Source of the DNA: Streptomyces sp. R41
Lineage (GTDB): Bacteria; Actinomycetota; Actinomycetes; Streptomycetales; Streptomycetaceae
DNA length: 64,000 nucleotides
Assembly: GCF_041053055.1 (NCBI RefSeq)
Contig: NZ_CP163443.1
Location: forward strand, 8,105,001-8,169,000
Direction: 5' to 3'
Shown here: positions 7,940 to 16,137 of the stretch, one piece after another
Position numbering within the stretch: the stretch's first letter is position 1
How the letters are laid out: each line of letters starts with the position of its first letter
The notes under the pieces: generated by a model
Told to the model about the DNA's origin: nothing
Database searches by the model: none
What the model saw: only the letters and a program-made list of their open reading frames with translations
Program-made: the position numbers and the translations under genes

Positions 7940-8404
7940 TCAAGCCGGCCGGCCCAGCCGGGCCACGTCCTGTTCGTGAGGCGCACGACGTGCGCTGGTG
8001 ACGAGGTACCCGATGACGAACAGCAGCCCCGCCGTGCCGAACACCGTCACCAGAATGTAGACGGGGTACATGTCGTCGCCCTGCGGATAGCGTTCCCCGC
8101 ACATCCGGACCACGTCGGGATGCGTACGCGACGCCTCCAGGCACACCCGGTGCCCCGGCTTCGGACGGCTGAGGTCGGTGTCGAGATTCCGCACCGTGGT
8201 GTGGCGGCCCCCGTCCACCGTGTACGAGATCTCCTGCTTCTGGTACTTGGTGCCGGGGTCGGCGATCCGGGACACCACGCCGGTGACCCGTACCCCCGTG
8301 TCGTCGATCAGTTCCGCCCGCTGCCACTGAAACGCCGCCGAGCACCCTGCGAATACGGCGATCACCAGGAACAACGCACCCAGCAGCAAGGTCCATTTGC
8401 GCAC
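7940..8404 (-). CDS. DUF3592-like two-span membrane protein
   Basis: 154 aa. An N-terminal span (WTLLLGALFLVIAVFAG), a roughly 90-residue extracytoplasmic beta-rich domain (TGVVSRIADP, EISYTVDGGRHTTVRN) and a C-terminal span (YPVYILVTVFGTAGLLFVIG) match DUF3592-type proteins. Two Cys residues (HRVCLEA and VRMCGER) could form a disulfide outside the cell. A GTG start was chosen because no in-frame ATG precedes the first span. It likely forms a unit with the transglutaminase-like gene. Role unknown. Confidence 0.65.
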   Translation of the reverse strand: MRKWTLLLGALFLVIAVFAGCSAAFQWQRAELIDDTGVRVTGVVSRIADPGTKYQKQEISYTVDGGRHTTVRNLDTDLSRPKPGHRVCLEASRTHPDVVRMCGERYPQGDDMYPVYILVTVFGTAGLLFVIGYLVTSARRAPHEQDVARLGRPA

Positions 8405-8512
8405 GGCGGACAGCCTGACATGTGGGGCGGCAGGGGACCAGGGCCGGGACGGCGTGCGGAGTTTGCGGAATCGTCCATGGCCGCTACACCCATCTGTGCG
8501 AGGCTCGTGGGT

Positions 8513-9550
8513 ATGCGCTACATCATCATCGGAGCAGGAGCGGTCGGCGGCGCGATCGGTGGTCGGCTGGCCGAGGCGGGGCACGAGGTCGTGCTGGTCG
8601 CGCGGGGCGCGCACTACGAGGCGTTGTGTGCGAGTGGGCTGCGGTTCATGACCCCGGAGGGGCTGTGCACGCACCGGCTGCCCGCGGTCGACGGGCCGGC
8701 GGCGCTCGGGGAGTTGCGCGCCGACGACGTGCTGGTGCTCGCCGTCAAGACGCAGGACAGCGAGGCCGCACTGGAGGCGTGGGGCCCGAGCCCGGTCGCG
8801 GGTGGCGGTACGGCGGCCGAGCGGCTGCCGCTGGTGTGCGCGCAGAACGGAGTGGAGAGCCAGCGCCTGGCGCTGCGCCGCTTCCGCCGGGTGTACGGCG
8901 TCTGCGTCTGGCTGCCCGCCACCTTCGTCGAACCGGGCGTCGTGTCGGCCGCCGGCACCCCGCTCACCGGCATCCTGCACCTCGGGCGCTATCCGCACGG
9001 CACGGACGAGACGGCCCGCCGTATCGCCGCAGACTTGGAGAAGTCCCGCTTCGAGGCGCCGGTGGTCCCCGACGTGGCCCGCTGGCAGTACGCCAAACTC
9101 CTCGGCAACCTCGCCAACTCGATCGAGGCGGTCACGGGAGTACTCACCAGCGAGGAGGGCCTGGCGCTCTTCGAGCGTGTGCGCGCGGAGGGCGAGGCCG
9201 TGCTCGACGCCGCCGGCATCGCGTACGTGGGCGAGGAGGAGCAGAAGAGGACCCGCGGCGACAAGATCCGCTTCGAGCCCTTCGACGGCTCCGAACGCAG
9301 CGCCGGTTCCTCCTGGCAGTCCCTCAACCGCGGCACCGGCACCATCGAGGCCGACTATCTCAACGGCGAGATCGCGCTCCTGGGCCGGCTGCACGGCGTA
9401 CCGACCCCGCTGAACGACCTGCTCCAGCGGCTGGCGAACACGTTCGCACGCGAGCGCAGGGAGGCGGGCTCGCTGTCGGTGCCTGAGCTGGTGCGGCTCG
9501 CCGACGAGGCGGTGGCGTCGTACGACGCGGTCGTGACGACTGCTGAATGA
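8513..9550 (+). CDS. ketopantoate reductase-like oxidoreductase (PanE/ApbA family)
   Basis: 345-aa NAD(P)-dependent dehydrogenase. The N-terminal Rossmann motif GAGAVGGAIGGRLAEAG (residues about 7-23) is followed by VLAVKTQD, the AQNGVES segment after the nucleotide fold, and the C-terminal KLLGNLANSIEA helix with the family Lys/Asn residues. PanE reduces 2-dehydropantoate to pantoate in CoA synthesis. Streptomyces carry several paralogues and the lack of pan neighbours leaves the true substrate open. The ATG was chosen at the Rossmann strand start; GAGGCT 7 nt upstream may be a leaderless -10 box. Confidence 0.85.
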   Translation: MRYIIIGAGAVGGAIGGRLAEAGHEVVLVARGAHYEALCASGLRFMTPEGLCTHRLPAVDGPAALGELRADDVLVLAVKTQDSEAALEAWGPSPVAGGGTAAERLPLVCAQNGVESQRLALRRFRRVYGVCVWLPATFVEPGVVSAAGTPLTGILHLGRYPHGTDETARRIAADLEKSRFEAPVVPDVARWQYAKLLGNLANSIEAVTGVLTSEEGLALFERVRAEGEAVLDAAGIAYVGEEEQKRTRGDKIRFEPFDGSERSAGSSWQSLNRGTGTIEADYLNGEIALLGRLHGVPTPLNDLLQRLANTFARERREAGSLSVPELVRLADEAVASYDAVVTTAE

Positions 9551-9616
9551 GTCCCCGTCCGCGAGGTGTCGCGTTTCTTCAAGAGTCCTGGGCACGCCGT
9601 TCCTACCGTGAGGCGC

Positions 9617-10216
9617 ATGAAGAACGACGACATGCACTCGTACATGAGCGAATGCGCCGCCGAGGCAGCGCGTCTCGCGCGCGGTGTCACGACGGAGCAG
9701 TTGACCGGCCCCACCCACTGCCCGGGCTGGGACGTCCGCACCCTCGTCAACCACTGGGTCCTCTACACCTCGCACGGCCTGGAGCACCGGGCACTGCGCA
9801 AGCAGCTCTCGGAAGAGCTGACCGGGCGTGACTTCACGGCCGATCCCGACTGGGCCGAGGCGTACGCGGCTCAGCTCGACCGCGCCGTCGCCGCATGGGA
9901 CGACCCGGCCGTGTGGGAGGGCGAGGTCGACCTCGGGATGGCGAAGATGCCTGCCGCCGAACTCGCCCCGATGATCATCAAGGAGATGGCCGTGCACGGC
10001 TGGGACGTCGCGACCGCCACCGGTCAGGAGTTCCGCGTCTCGGACGGCGCCGCCCGGCTCGTCCTGGACGTGGTCGACACGCACGGCGAGCTCTACCGCC
10101 GGTACGACGGCTTCGCCGACCCGGTTCCGGTGTCCGACGACGCCCCTGTCTTCGAGCGCGCCCTCGCCCACAGCGGCCGGGATCCGCGTCTGGCCCAGGT
10201 CAAATTGGACCACTGA
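9617..10216 (+). CDS. maleylpyruvate isomerase / DinB-like family protein
   Basis: 199-aa protein of the mycothiol-dependent maleylpyruvate isomerase N-terminal (MDMPI_N, DinB-like four-helix) superfamily, close to the TIGR03086 group. The motif LTGPTHCPGWDVRTLVNH carries the first metal His, and KEMAVHGWDVA carries another. Many members are metal-dependent thiol-S-transferases or have unknown substrate. The start is at MKNDDMHSY with TACCGT 7 nt upstream, a likely leaderless promoter. The neighbouring Rv2466c-like gene also belongs to a family linked to mycothiol. Confidence 0.8.
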   Translation: MKNDDMHSYMSECAAEAARLARGVTTEQLTGPTHCPGWDVRTLVNHWVLYTSHGLEHRALRKQLSEELTGRDFTADPDWAEAYAAQLDRAVAAWDDPAVWEGEVDLGMAKMPAAELAPMIIKEMAVHGWDVATATGQEFRVSDGAARLVLDVVDTHGELYRRYDGFADPVPVSDDAPVFERALAHSGRDPRLAQVKLDH

Positions 10217-10271
10217 CACCGGCAAGAATTGGACCGTGTTTCTGTGCCATTGAGTGGCTAGCCTCGGCGGC

Positions 10272-10889
10272 ATGACGAACACTTCGCCCACCCGCGTCGA
10301 CTTCTACTTCGATCCCGCCTGCCCCTTCGCCTGGATCACCTCCCGCTGGATGCTGGAGGTCGAGCGGAAGCGGCCGCTCGACCTCCGCTTTCACCCGATG
10401 AGCCTGTACCTGCACAACATCGGCAACGAACTCCCCGACTGGTACCGGGAGTTGGTCGACAAGTCCATCGGTCCCGTACGCGTCGCGGTGGCCGCCGCCG
10501 AGCAGCAGGGCGAGAAGGTGCTGCGTGACCTCTACACGGCCTTCGGCACCCGCATCCACGAGCGCAAGGTCGAGGACTTCGACGCCGTGGTCGCCGGCTC
10601 CCTCGCCGAACTCGGACTCCCGGACGAACTGGCCGCCGCGGCCCATGACTCCTCGTACGACGAGGCGGTGCGCCGGAGCCATGACGCGGGCAAGGAGCGC
10701 GACTCCGACGCCTATGTGGGGACACCGACCATCCATGTCGACGGAACGGTGTGGTTCGGGCCGGTGCTGCGGGCCATTCCGCGCGGCGAGAAGGCGGCGG
10801 AGCTCTTCGACAGTTTCCGCGTCCTCGCCGCGCATCCGGACTTCTTCGAGCTCAAGCGGACCCGGACGGGCGGGCTGTCGTTCGACTGA
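10272..10889 (+). CDS. DsbA-like mycothiol-dependent nitroreductase homologue (Rv2466c family)
   Basis: 205 aa, co-linear with mycobacterial Rv2466c: [16 protein letters not shown] with an active-site Cys near residue 17, a helical insert, then [10 protein letters not shown] with the cis-Pro and [11 protein letters not shown]. Rv2466c accepts electrons from mycothiol/mycoredoxin through a CPWC pair. Here the motif is CPFA, so the resolving Cys is replaced by Ala and only a monothiol mechanism is possible. TAGCCT lies 7 nt before the ATG, indicating a leaderless transcript. A reductase or peroxide-defence role is inferred from the family. Confidence 0.85.
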   Translation: MTNTSPTRVDFYFDPACPFAWITSRWMLEVERKRPLDLRFHPMSLYLHNIGNELPDWYRELVDKSIGPVRVAVAAAEQQGEKVLRDLYTAFGTRIHERKVEDFDAVVAGSLAELGLPDELAAAAHDSSYDEAVRRSHDAGKERDSDAYVGTPTIHVDGTVWFGPVLRAIPRGEKAAELFDSFRVLAAHPDFFELKRTRTGGLSFD

Positions 10890-10969
10890 ACCATGGTCCG
10901 GAATCTGAACGCTGCTCGGATGAATCAATGCCTTACGGAAGGGAGTTGCGTCGTTCTTTGCGTCATTCA

Positions 10970-10999
10970 TTGACGGTGACGCGTCATAGATCCTACCTT
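10970..10999 (+). promoter_or_regulatory. promoter of the beta-helix protein gene with palindrome
   Basis: TTGACG (10970-10975), an 18-bp spacer and TACCTT (10994-10999) make a good primary-sigma promoter about 45 nt upstream of the ATG. A perfect 10-bp palindrome TGACGCGTCA (10977-10986) fills the spacer and could be a repressor site. Confidence 0.55.
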
Positions 11000-11045
11000 T
11001 CTCGGCGTTGGGTACCGGCTGATCCCACGGGAAGGGAACATGCCC

Positions 11046-13646
11046 ATGCGCCGAAGAGCCGTCCTGGTCACCCTGATCTCCACGCTCCTGGCCCTCGGAG
11101 TTCCGGGCGCCTCCTCCGCCGCCGAGTCCGCGTCCCCCGACCTCTACGTGTCCCCGGCCGGGGACGACCACGCGAACGGCACCGCCCGCCATCCCGTACG
11201 CACCCTGGACCGCGCCCGCGACCTGGCCCGCGCCCGCGTCGCGGACATGAAGGGCGACCTGACGGTCCACCTCGCGTCGGGCACCTATCGCCGCACCGAG
11301 CCGCTCGTCCTGAACGCCCGCGACTCGGGAACCGGCGGCCACAAGGTGATCTGGCAGGGGACCGGCCGGACGGTCATCAGCGGTGGCCGCCGGGTCTCCG
11401 GATGGCGGAAGGTCACGGGCAGGCCCGGCCTCTGGTCCGCCCCCGCGCCCCAAGGACTCACCGACACACGGCAGGTGTACGTCGACGGGGTCCGCGCCCA
11501 GCGTGCTCGCGGCGCCGTCCCCGTCGACCTCACCCAGACCGCCACCGGCTACACGGCGTCCTCCGACACACTCGCCCACTGGAAGCACCCGACCGACGCC
11601 GAGTTCGTCTACACCAGCGGCGAGGCCCTGTGGAACATCGAGCGCAACGGGCTCGGCCAGTGGACCGAGCCACGCTGCCGCATCGCCGCCGCCGAGGGCA
11701 CCACCATCACGATGGTCCAGCCGTGCTGGGACAACTCCAACAAACGGGTCGAGTTCCCCGACATCCCCGGCCGGACCGTCAGCATGGTCGGCCCCGGCCA
11801 TCTCACCAACAGCGGCAGGGCGACGTACATCGAGAACGCGTACGAACTCCTGGACCAGCCCGGCGAGTGGTATCTCGACCGCGCCGCGCACCGCGTCTAC
11901 TACCTGCCGCGCAAGGGCGAGAACCCGGCCCGGGCGGATGTCGAGGCGGCGCAGGCCGAGAAGCTGATCGACGGACAGGGGACCGCCTCCGCTCCCGTAC
12001 ACGACATCGCCTTCCGGGGACTGCAGTTCAGCTATGCCACCTGGCTCACCCCGTCGAGGCCTGAGGGCTTCTCCGAGATCCAGGCGGGATACACCATCAC
12101 CGGGGAGAAGGGCTGGGCGACGCAGGGGCTGTGCCAGTACGTCGAGGGCGGCACCTGCCCGTTCGCGTCCTGGACCAAGATGCCGGGCAATGTCTCCCTC
12201 ACGTACGGGCAGCGCATCGAGTTCGGTGACGACGTCTTCGCCCATCTCGGGGCGTCCGGACTCGACTTGGGCACCGGTTCCACGGACTCGAGGGTCAACG
12301 GCTCCGTCTTCACCGACATCTCCGGCAACGGCCTCGAGATCGGGGGAGTCGACGGACAAACCCCCGCCTCAGGTGAGCAGGTGACGAACAATCACCTCTA
12401 CGGCCTGCCCCGTGAGTTCCACGGTGGCGTCGCGATCCTCAACGGCTACACCCAGCACAACACCATCGCCCACAACCAGATCGACCACGTCGGCTACAGC
12501 GCGATCTCGCTGGGCTGGGGCGGCTGGCCCGACAAGATCGGCGACCCGGCGACCCCGAACCCCAGCCACGACAACGCCGTCCGCGACAACCTGATCTTCG
12601 ACTACATGCAGATGCTCGACGACGGCGGTGGCATCTACACCCAGGGTCTCACCGGCACCTCCATGGCCGACGGCGAGAAGGTCACGGGGAATGTCATCCA
12701 CGACCAGTGGGGCCTGGGCAAAAACGTCTACACCGACAACGGCTGCACCTACGAGACCGTCGAGGGCAATGTCCTCTACAACGCCTCGTACGCCAACGTC
12801 GCCTCCCGCCACACCGACTACCGTGACGACCTCGGCAACAACGACCCGACCCTCGTCAAGGACAACTGGTGGGAGGAGGGCACGTCCGACGGCGACAACA
12901 AGGGCCTGGTGACGAGCGGCAACAAGATCATGGCGGGTCTGTCCGACGTACCGTCGGAGATCCTCGACAACGCGGGACTCGAGCCCGCCTACGCCCCTCT
13001 CCTGGACCGCCGTATCGGTGCTCCCTCGGCGCCCGAGGCACCCTCCCGTGTCGGCACGAGCTCGGCGGGCGCCGACGCGCTGTACGCCACCTTCAACCCG
13101 AGCTTCGTGGACGGCGGTTCGCCGGTGACGGGGTACACGGCACGGGCCTACGACGCGTCGGGCCGGCAGGTCGGCGAACAGACCGTCACGGCGGCCGAGT
13201 TCAAGCGCACCGCGATCGTCCGCATCGGCGGACTCCCCTCGTCCGGCGGCCCGTTCACGGTCACCGTCACCGCGAGCAACGCCCATGGCGGCAGCGCCCC
13301 GTCCCTGGCCTCGCTCCCGCTGACACCGGCCGCCGTGACCGCGCTCCCGGGCGCACCCACGAGCCCCAGGCTCCGTACGGCATCCAGCGCGGCCACCGTC
13401 GCCTGGACCCCGCCCACGGCAACCGGCGACGCCAAGGTCATCGGCTACCGCGTCACCGTCTCCGACGGCCGCGATCCGATCGAGGTCATGGGCCGGGACG
13501 TCCTGGTCACCCAGCCCTCCGCCAAGGGAATGTTCCGGGTCATCGGCGGACTGAAGCCCGCCACCTCCTACACCGTCACGATCGCGGCGGTCACAGCGGC
13601 GGGCACGGGACCGACGGCCACCACGACGGCCACCACCAAGCCCTAG
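11046..13646 (+). CDS. secreted right-handed beta-helix protein with two FN3 domains
   Basis: 866-aa secreted protein. A signal peptide (MRRRAVLVTLISTLLALGVP..ASSAAES) precedes an N-terminal LYVSPAGDDHANGTARHP segment and a long parallel beta-helix (residues about 40-650, with repeated N-x-I/V-x-x-N turns). Two fibronectin type III domains follow at about 660-765 and 770-866. Parallel beta-helix enzymes of this layout cleave polysaccharides. The N-terminal module looks most like DUF1565/GH141-type proteins, but the exact activity cannot be assigned. The ATG at 11046 was preferred over 11040 because AAGGGA is spaced correctly only for the former. It stands alone with its own promoter. Confidence 0.85.
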   Translation: MRRRAVLVTLISTLLALGVPGASSAAESASPDLYVSPAGDDHANGTARHPVRTLDRARDLARARVADMKGDLTVHLASGTYRRTEPLVLNARDSGTGGHKVIWQGTGRTVISGGRRVSGWRKVTGRPGLWSAPAPQGLTDTRQVYVDGVRAQRARGAVPVDLTQTATGYTASSDTLAHWKHPTDAEFVYTSGEALWNIERNGLGQWTEPRCRIAAAEGTTITMVQPCWDNSNKRVEFPDIPGRTVSMVGPGHLTNSGRATYIENAYELLDQPGEWYLDRAAHRVYYLPRKGENPARADVEAAQAEKLIDGQGTASAPVHDIAFRGLQFSYATWLTPSRPEGFSEIQAGYTITGEKGWATQGLCQYVEGGTCPFASWTKMPGNVSLTYGQRIEFGDDVFAHLGASGLDLGTGSTDSRVNGSVFTDISGNGLEIGGVDGQTPASGEQVTNNHLYGLPREFHGGVAILNGYTQHNTIAHNQIDHVGYSAISLGWGGWPDKIGDPATPNPSHDNAVRDNLIFDYMQMLDDGGGIYTQGLTGTSMADGEKVTGNVIHDQWGLGKNVYTDNGCTYETVEGNVLYNASYANVASRHTDYRDDLGNNDPTLVKDNWWEEGTSDGDNKGLVTSGNKIMAGLSDVPSEILDNAGLEPAYAPLLDRRIGAPSAPEAPSRVGTSSAGADALYATFNPSFVDGGSPVTGYTARAYDASGRQVGEQTVTAAEFKRTAIVRIGGLPSSGGPFTVTVTASNAHGGSAPSLASLPLTPAAVTALPGAPTSPRLRTASSAATVAWTPPTATGDAKVIGYRVTVSDGRDPIEVMGRDVLVTQPSAKGMFRVIGGLKPATSYTVTIAAVTAAGTGPTATTTATTKP

Positions 13647-13678
13647 CCACCGACTGTGCTCGGGGGCCGCCGGTGCCG

Positions 13679-14416
13679 TCAGGCGCCGACGGCCGCCAGC
13701 GCCGGTACGCGCGCCTCCTCGTACCGCTCCAGCAGGACCCGCGCCACCTCCGGCGCGGAACCGAGGACATCGGCCAGTACGTCGGCCTCGGCGGCCCCCC
13801 GCGCGATGCGGTCCGGCAGGAAACCGGGTGCGAGGACATAGGGGGCGACCGCGACGCGTGCGCAGCCGAGGGCACGCAGCTCGCGTACGGCGTCCTCGGT
13901 GCGCGGAAGGGATGCGGAGGCGAACGCAGGTCGCACGGCGCACCAACCGGTGTGCCGCCACTCCCGCGCGATTTCAGCGATCACTGCGATCGCCTCCGGG
14001 TCCGTGGACCCCGCCGAGGCCAGCACGACCCCGGTCGAGGACTTGTCGGCGGGGGTCAGCCCCGCCTCGTACAAACGACGTTCCAGGGCGGCGGTCAGCA
14101 GGGGGGACGGGCCGAGCACCTCCGCCTGGCGGATGCGCAGCCGCGACGGTGCCTCCCGCAGCACCGCCGGGATGTCCGACTTCGCGTGGAAGGCGCGCGT
14201 CAGCAGCAGCGGGAGCGCCACCACGTCCCGTACGCCCTCCGCCGCCAGGGATTCCAGCACCCCCTGCACCGAGGGGATGTTGAAGTCGAGGAAGCCGGTC
14301 TCCACCCGCAGGCCGGGGCGCTGGGCCCGTACCCGCCGCACCAGGGCATCCACCGTCGCGGCATGGCGCGGATCGCGGCTGCCGTGGGCGATGACCAGAA
14401 GGACCGGCTGACTCAT
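13679..14416 (-). CDS. sirohydrochlorin chelatase (CbiX/SirB family)
   Basis: 245 aa. The N-terminal VLLVIAHGSRDPRH motif contains the metal-site His, and ALPLLLTRAFHAKSDIP contains the second His of class II chelatases. The enzyme inserts Fe2+ into sirohydrochlorin to give siroheme, the cofactor of sulfite reductase CysI encoded in the same unit. It lies 7 nt after the ABC permease gene and closes the sulfur operon. The C-terminal half is a degenerate repeat of the chelatase fold. Cobalt insertion for cobalamin is an alternative reaction in the family, but the context favours siroheme. Confidence 0.9.
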   Translation of the reverse strand: MSQPVLLVIAHGSRDPRHAATVDALVRRVRAQRPGLRVETGFLDFNIPSVQGVLESLAAEGVRDVVALPLLLTRAFHAKSDIPAVLREAPSRLRIRQAEVLGPSPLLTAALERRLYEAGLTPADKSSTGVVLASAGSTDPEAIAVIAEIAREWRHTGWCAVRPAFASASLPRTEDAVRELRALGCARVAVAPYVLAPGFLPDRIARGAAEADVLADVLGSAPEVARVLLERYEEARVPALAAVGA

Positions 14417-14423
14417 GACGGGC

Positions 14424-15326
14424 TCAGCTCTTCACCAGGAGACCGCGGCTGCGCAGCACCCACCGTTCCACCGGGGTGAAGATGAGCAGGTCGATGGCGA
14501 TGCCGACGAACAGGATCAGGAAGATGGCGAGGAAGACCATCGGCATGGAGCTGGCGTTGCGGCCGTTCTCCAGCAGCTGGCCGAGGCCCACGCCCAGGTC
14601 GGGAGAGGAGGCGATGATCTCCGCCGCCATCAGGGAACGCCAGGAGAACGCCCAGCCCTGCTTCAGGCCGGCCAGGTAGCCGGGCAGCGCGGCCGGCATG
14701 ACGATGTGCCAGGTCCCCCGCAGGCCCGTCGCCCCCATCGTGCGGCCCGCCCGCAGGAAGAGCGGCGGCACCTGGTCGACACCCGACACCAGGCCGTTCG
14801 CGATGGACGGGACGGCGCCGAGCAGGATCACCGCGTACATCATCGAGTTGTTCAGGCCCAGCCAGATCACGGCCGGCGGGACCCAGGCCACCGAGGGCAG
14901 GGACTGCAGGCCCGACAGGATCGGGCCGATCGCGGCGCGGACGAACTTCACCCGGGCCACCACCAGACCCAGCGGAGTGCCGATCGCCAGCGCGAACAGG
15001 AAGCCGAGCAGACCGCGCGAGATGCTCGTCCAGATGTAGTCGAGCAGCGTGCCCTGCAACCAGGCGTCCTCGACCTCGCCCCACACGTCGGACGGTGAGG
15101 GGAGCTTGGTCGGGTCGTCGACGATCTTGAAGGTGATCAGCGCCTGCCAGGCCACCAGCACCACCGCGAACGCGACGAGCGGCGGCAGCACCTTCTGCTT
15201 GAAGGTCACCCCGAAGGACCGGCGGCCCGTGACGGAGACCTCCAGCGCGTCGAGGCCCGCCTCCAGACCGCCCAGCTCGGCGTTGTCCTTGACGGCGGCG
15301 TCGGCCTTCGTCTCAGTGCTGGCCAT
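14424..15326 (-). CDS. ABC transporter permease (SsuC/TauC type)
   Basis: 300-aa inner-membrane permease with about six spans. The binding-protein-dependent transport EAA-like loop is seen around AGRTMGATGLRGTWHIVMPA. After a roughly 35-residue cytoplasmic N-terminus comes the first span (VLPPLVAFAVVLVAWQALI). SsuC/TauC permeases import sulfonates or taurine; nitrate, thiamine-precursor and bicarbonate importers share this fold. The ATG at 15326 was chosen over an upstream GTG because GGGGAG is well placed. The start overlaps the ATPase gene by 14 nt. Confidence 0.92.
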   Translation of the reverse strand: MASTETKADAAVKDNAELGGLEAGLDALEVSVTGRRSFGVTFKQKVLPPLVAFAVVLVAWQALITFKIVDDPTKLPSPSDVWGEVEDAWLQGTLLDYIWTSISRGLLGFLFALAIGTPLGLVVARVKFVRAAIGPILSGLQSLPSVAWVPPAVIWLGLNNSMMYAVILLGAVPSIANGLVSGVDQVPPLFLRAGRTMGATGLRGTWHIVMPAALPGYLAGLKQGWAFSWRSLMAAEIIASSPDLGVGLGQLLENGRNASSMPMVFLAIFLILFVGIAIDLLIFTPVERWVLRSRGLLVKS

Positions 15327-16101
15327 GGCGGCGGATCTCCCCACGCAGTTGTTCGGTGATCTCGATGGACAGTTCCGCCACCGGGGCGTCTTCGATGCGG
15401 CGCGGCTGCGGAATGTCCACGGTCCACTCGCGGGCGATCCGCCCGGGACGGGAGGACAGCAGGATCACGCGCTGCGCGAGCCGCACCGCCTCGCGCACGT
15501 TGTGCGTGACGAAGAGGACGGACAGGCCCGTCTCGCTCCAGATCCGGGTCAGTTCGTCGTGCAGCATGTCCCGGGTGATGGCGTCCAGCGCCGCGAACGG
15601 CTCGTCCATCAGCAGGATCTGGCTGTCCTGCGCGAGCGCCCGGGCCATCGCGACCCGCTGGCGCATACCGCCGGACAGCTCGTGCACCCGCTTGCCGTAC
15701 GCGCCCTTGAGCCGTACGAGTTCGAGCAGCTCCTCGGCCTTGCCGCGCCGCTCTGCCTTCGGAACTCCCCGGAGCTTCAGGGCGAGTTCGATGTTCTTGC
15801 CCGCGGTCAGCCACGGGAAGAGGGCGTGCTCCTGGAACATCAGGGCAGGGCGCCCGTGCGTCGTGATGTTGCCCGCGGTCGGGGCGTCGAGGCCCGCGAC
15901 CAGGTTGAGCAGCGTCGACTTTCCGCAGCCCGAGGCCCCCAGGAGGGTGACGAACTCGCCGGGCGCGACATCGAGGGTGATGTCGTCGAGGACGAGCTGC
16001 TGTCCGGCGGGACCTGCGAAGGACTTCGAGACGTGCTCGATTCGCGCGGCGTACTCGACCGACGTCGTGGCGTCGGCGGCCTTGGCGAGGGCGGTTGCCA
16101 T
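15313..16101 (-). CDS. ABC transporter ATP-binding protein (SsuB/TauB type)
   Basis: 262-aa ATPase with Walker A GASGCGKST, signature LSGGMRQR, Walker B ILLMDEP and switch His in FVTHNVREA. It energises the adjacent permease. Starting at the ATG places AGGAGG 8 nt upstream, whereas the GTG nine bases earlier overlaps that Shine-Dalgarno. The HALFPWLTAGKNIELAL segment is characteristic of the NrtD/SsuB/TauB group. Within the sulfur operon this points to sulfonate or other organosulfur import. Confidence 0.93.
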   Translation of the reverse strand: MATALAKAADATTSVEYAARIEHVSKSFAGPAGQQLVLDDITLDVAPGEFVTLLGASGCGKSTLLNLVAGLDAPTAGNITTHGRPALMFQEHALFPWLTAGKNIELALKLRGVPKAERRGKAEELLELVRLKGAYGKRVHELSGGMRQRVAMARALAQDSQILLMDEPFAALDAITRDMLHDELTRIWSETGLSVLFVTHNVREAVRLAQRVILLSSRPGRIAREWTVDIPQPRRIEDAPVAELSIEITEQLRGEIRRHGQH

Positions 16102-16137
16102 GGTCGTCACCTCCTGGGAACTCTTCGGGATCCGGGC

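Noticed and set aside
7940-10291. 783-codon minus-strand open frame
   Set aside because: Only its last 154 codons, starting at the GTG at 8404, look like a protein (two membrane spans). The rest is antisense to the PanE-like and DinB-like genes.
10200-12359. 719-codon minus-strand open frame
   Set aside because: Antisense shadow of the beta-helix gene with Gly/Arg/Val-rich composition and no domain.
13647-13678. terminator between the beta-helix gene and the chelatase gene
   Set aside because: Only a short weak inverted repeat is present in the 32-bp convergent gap, not enough to call.
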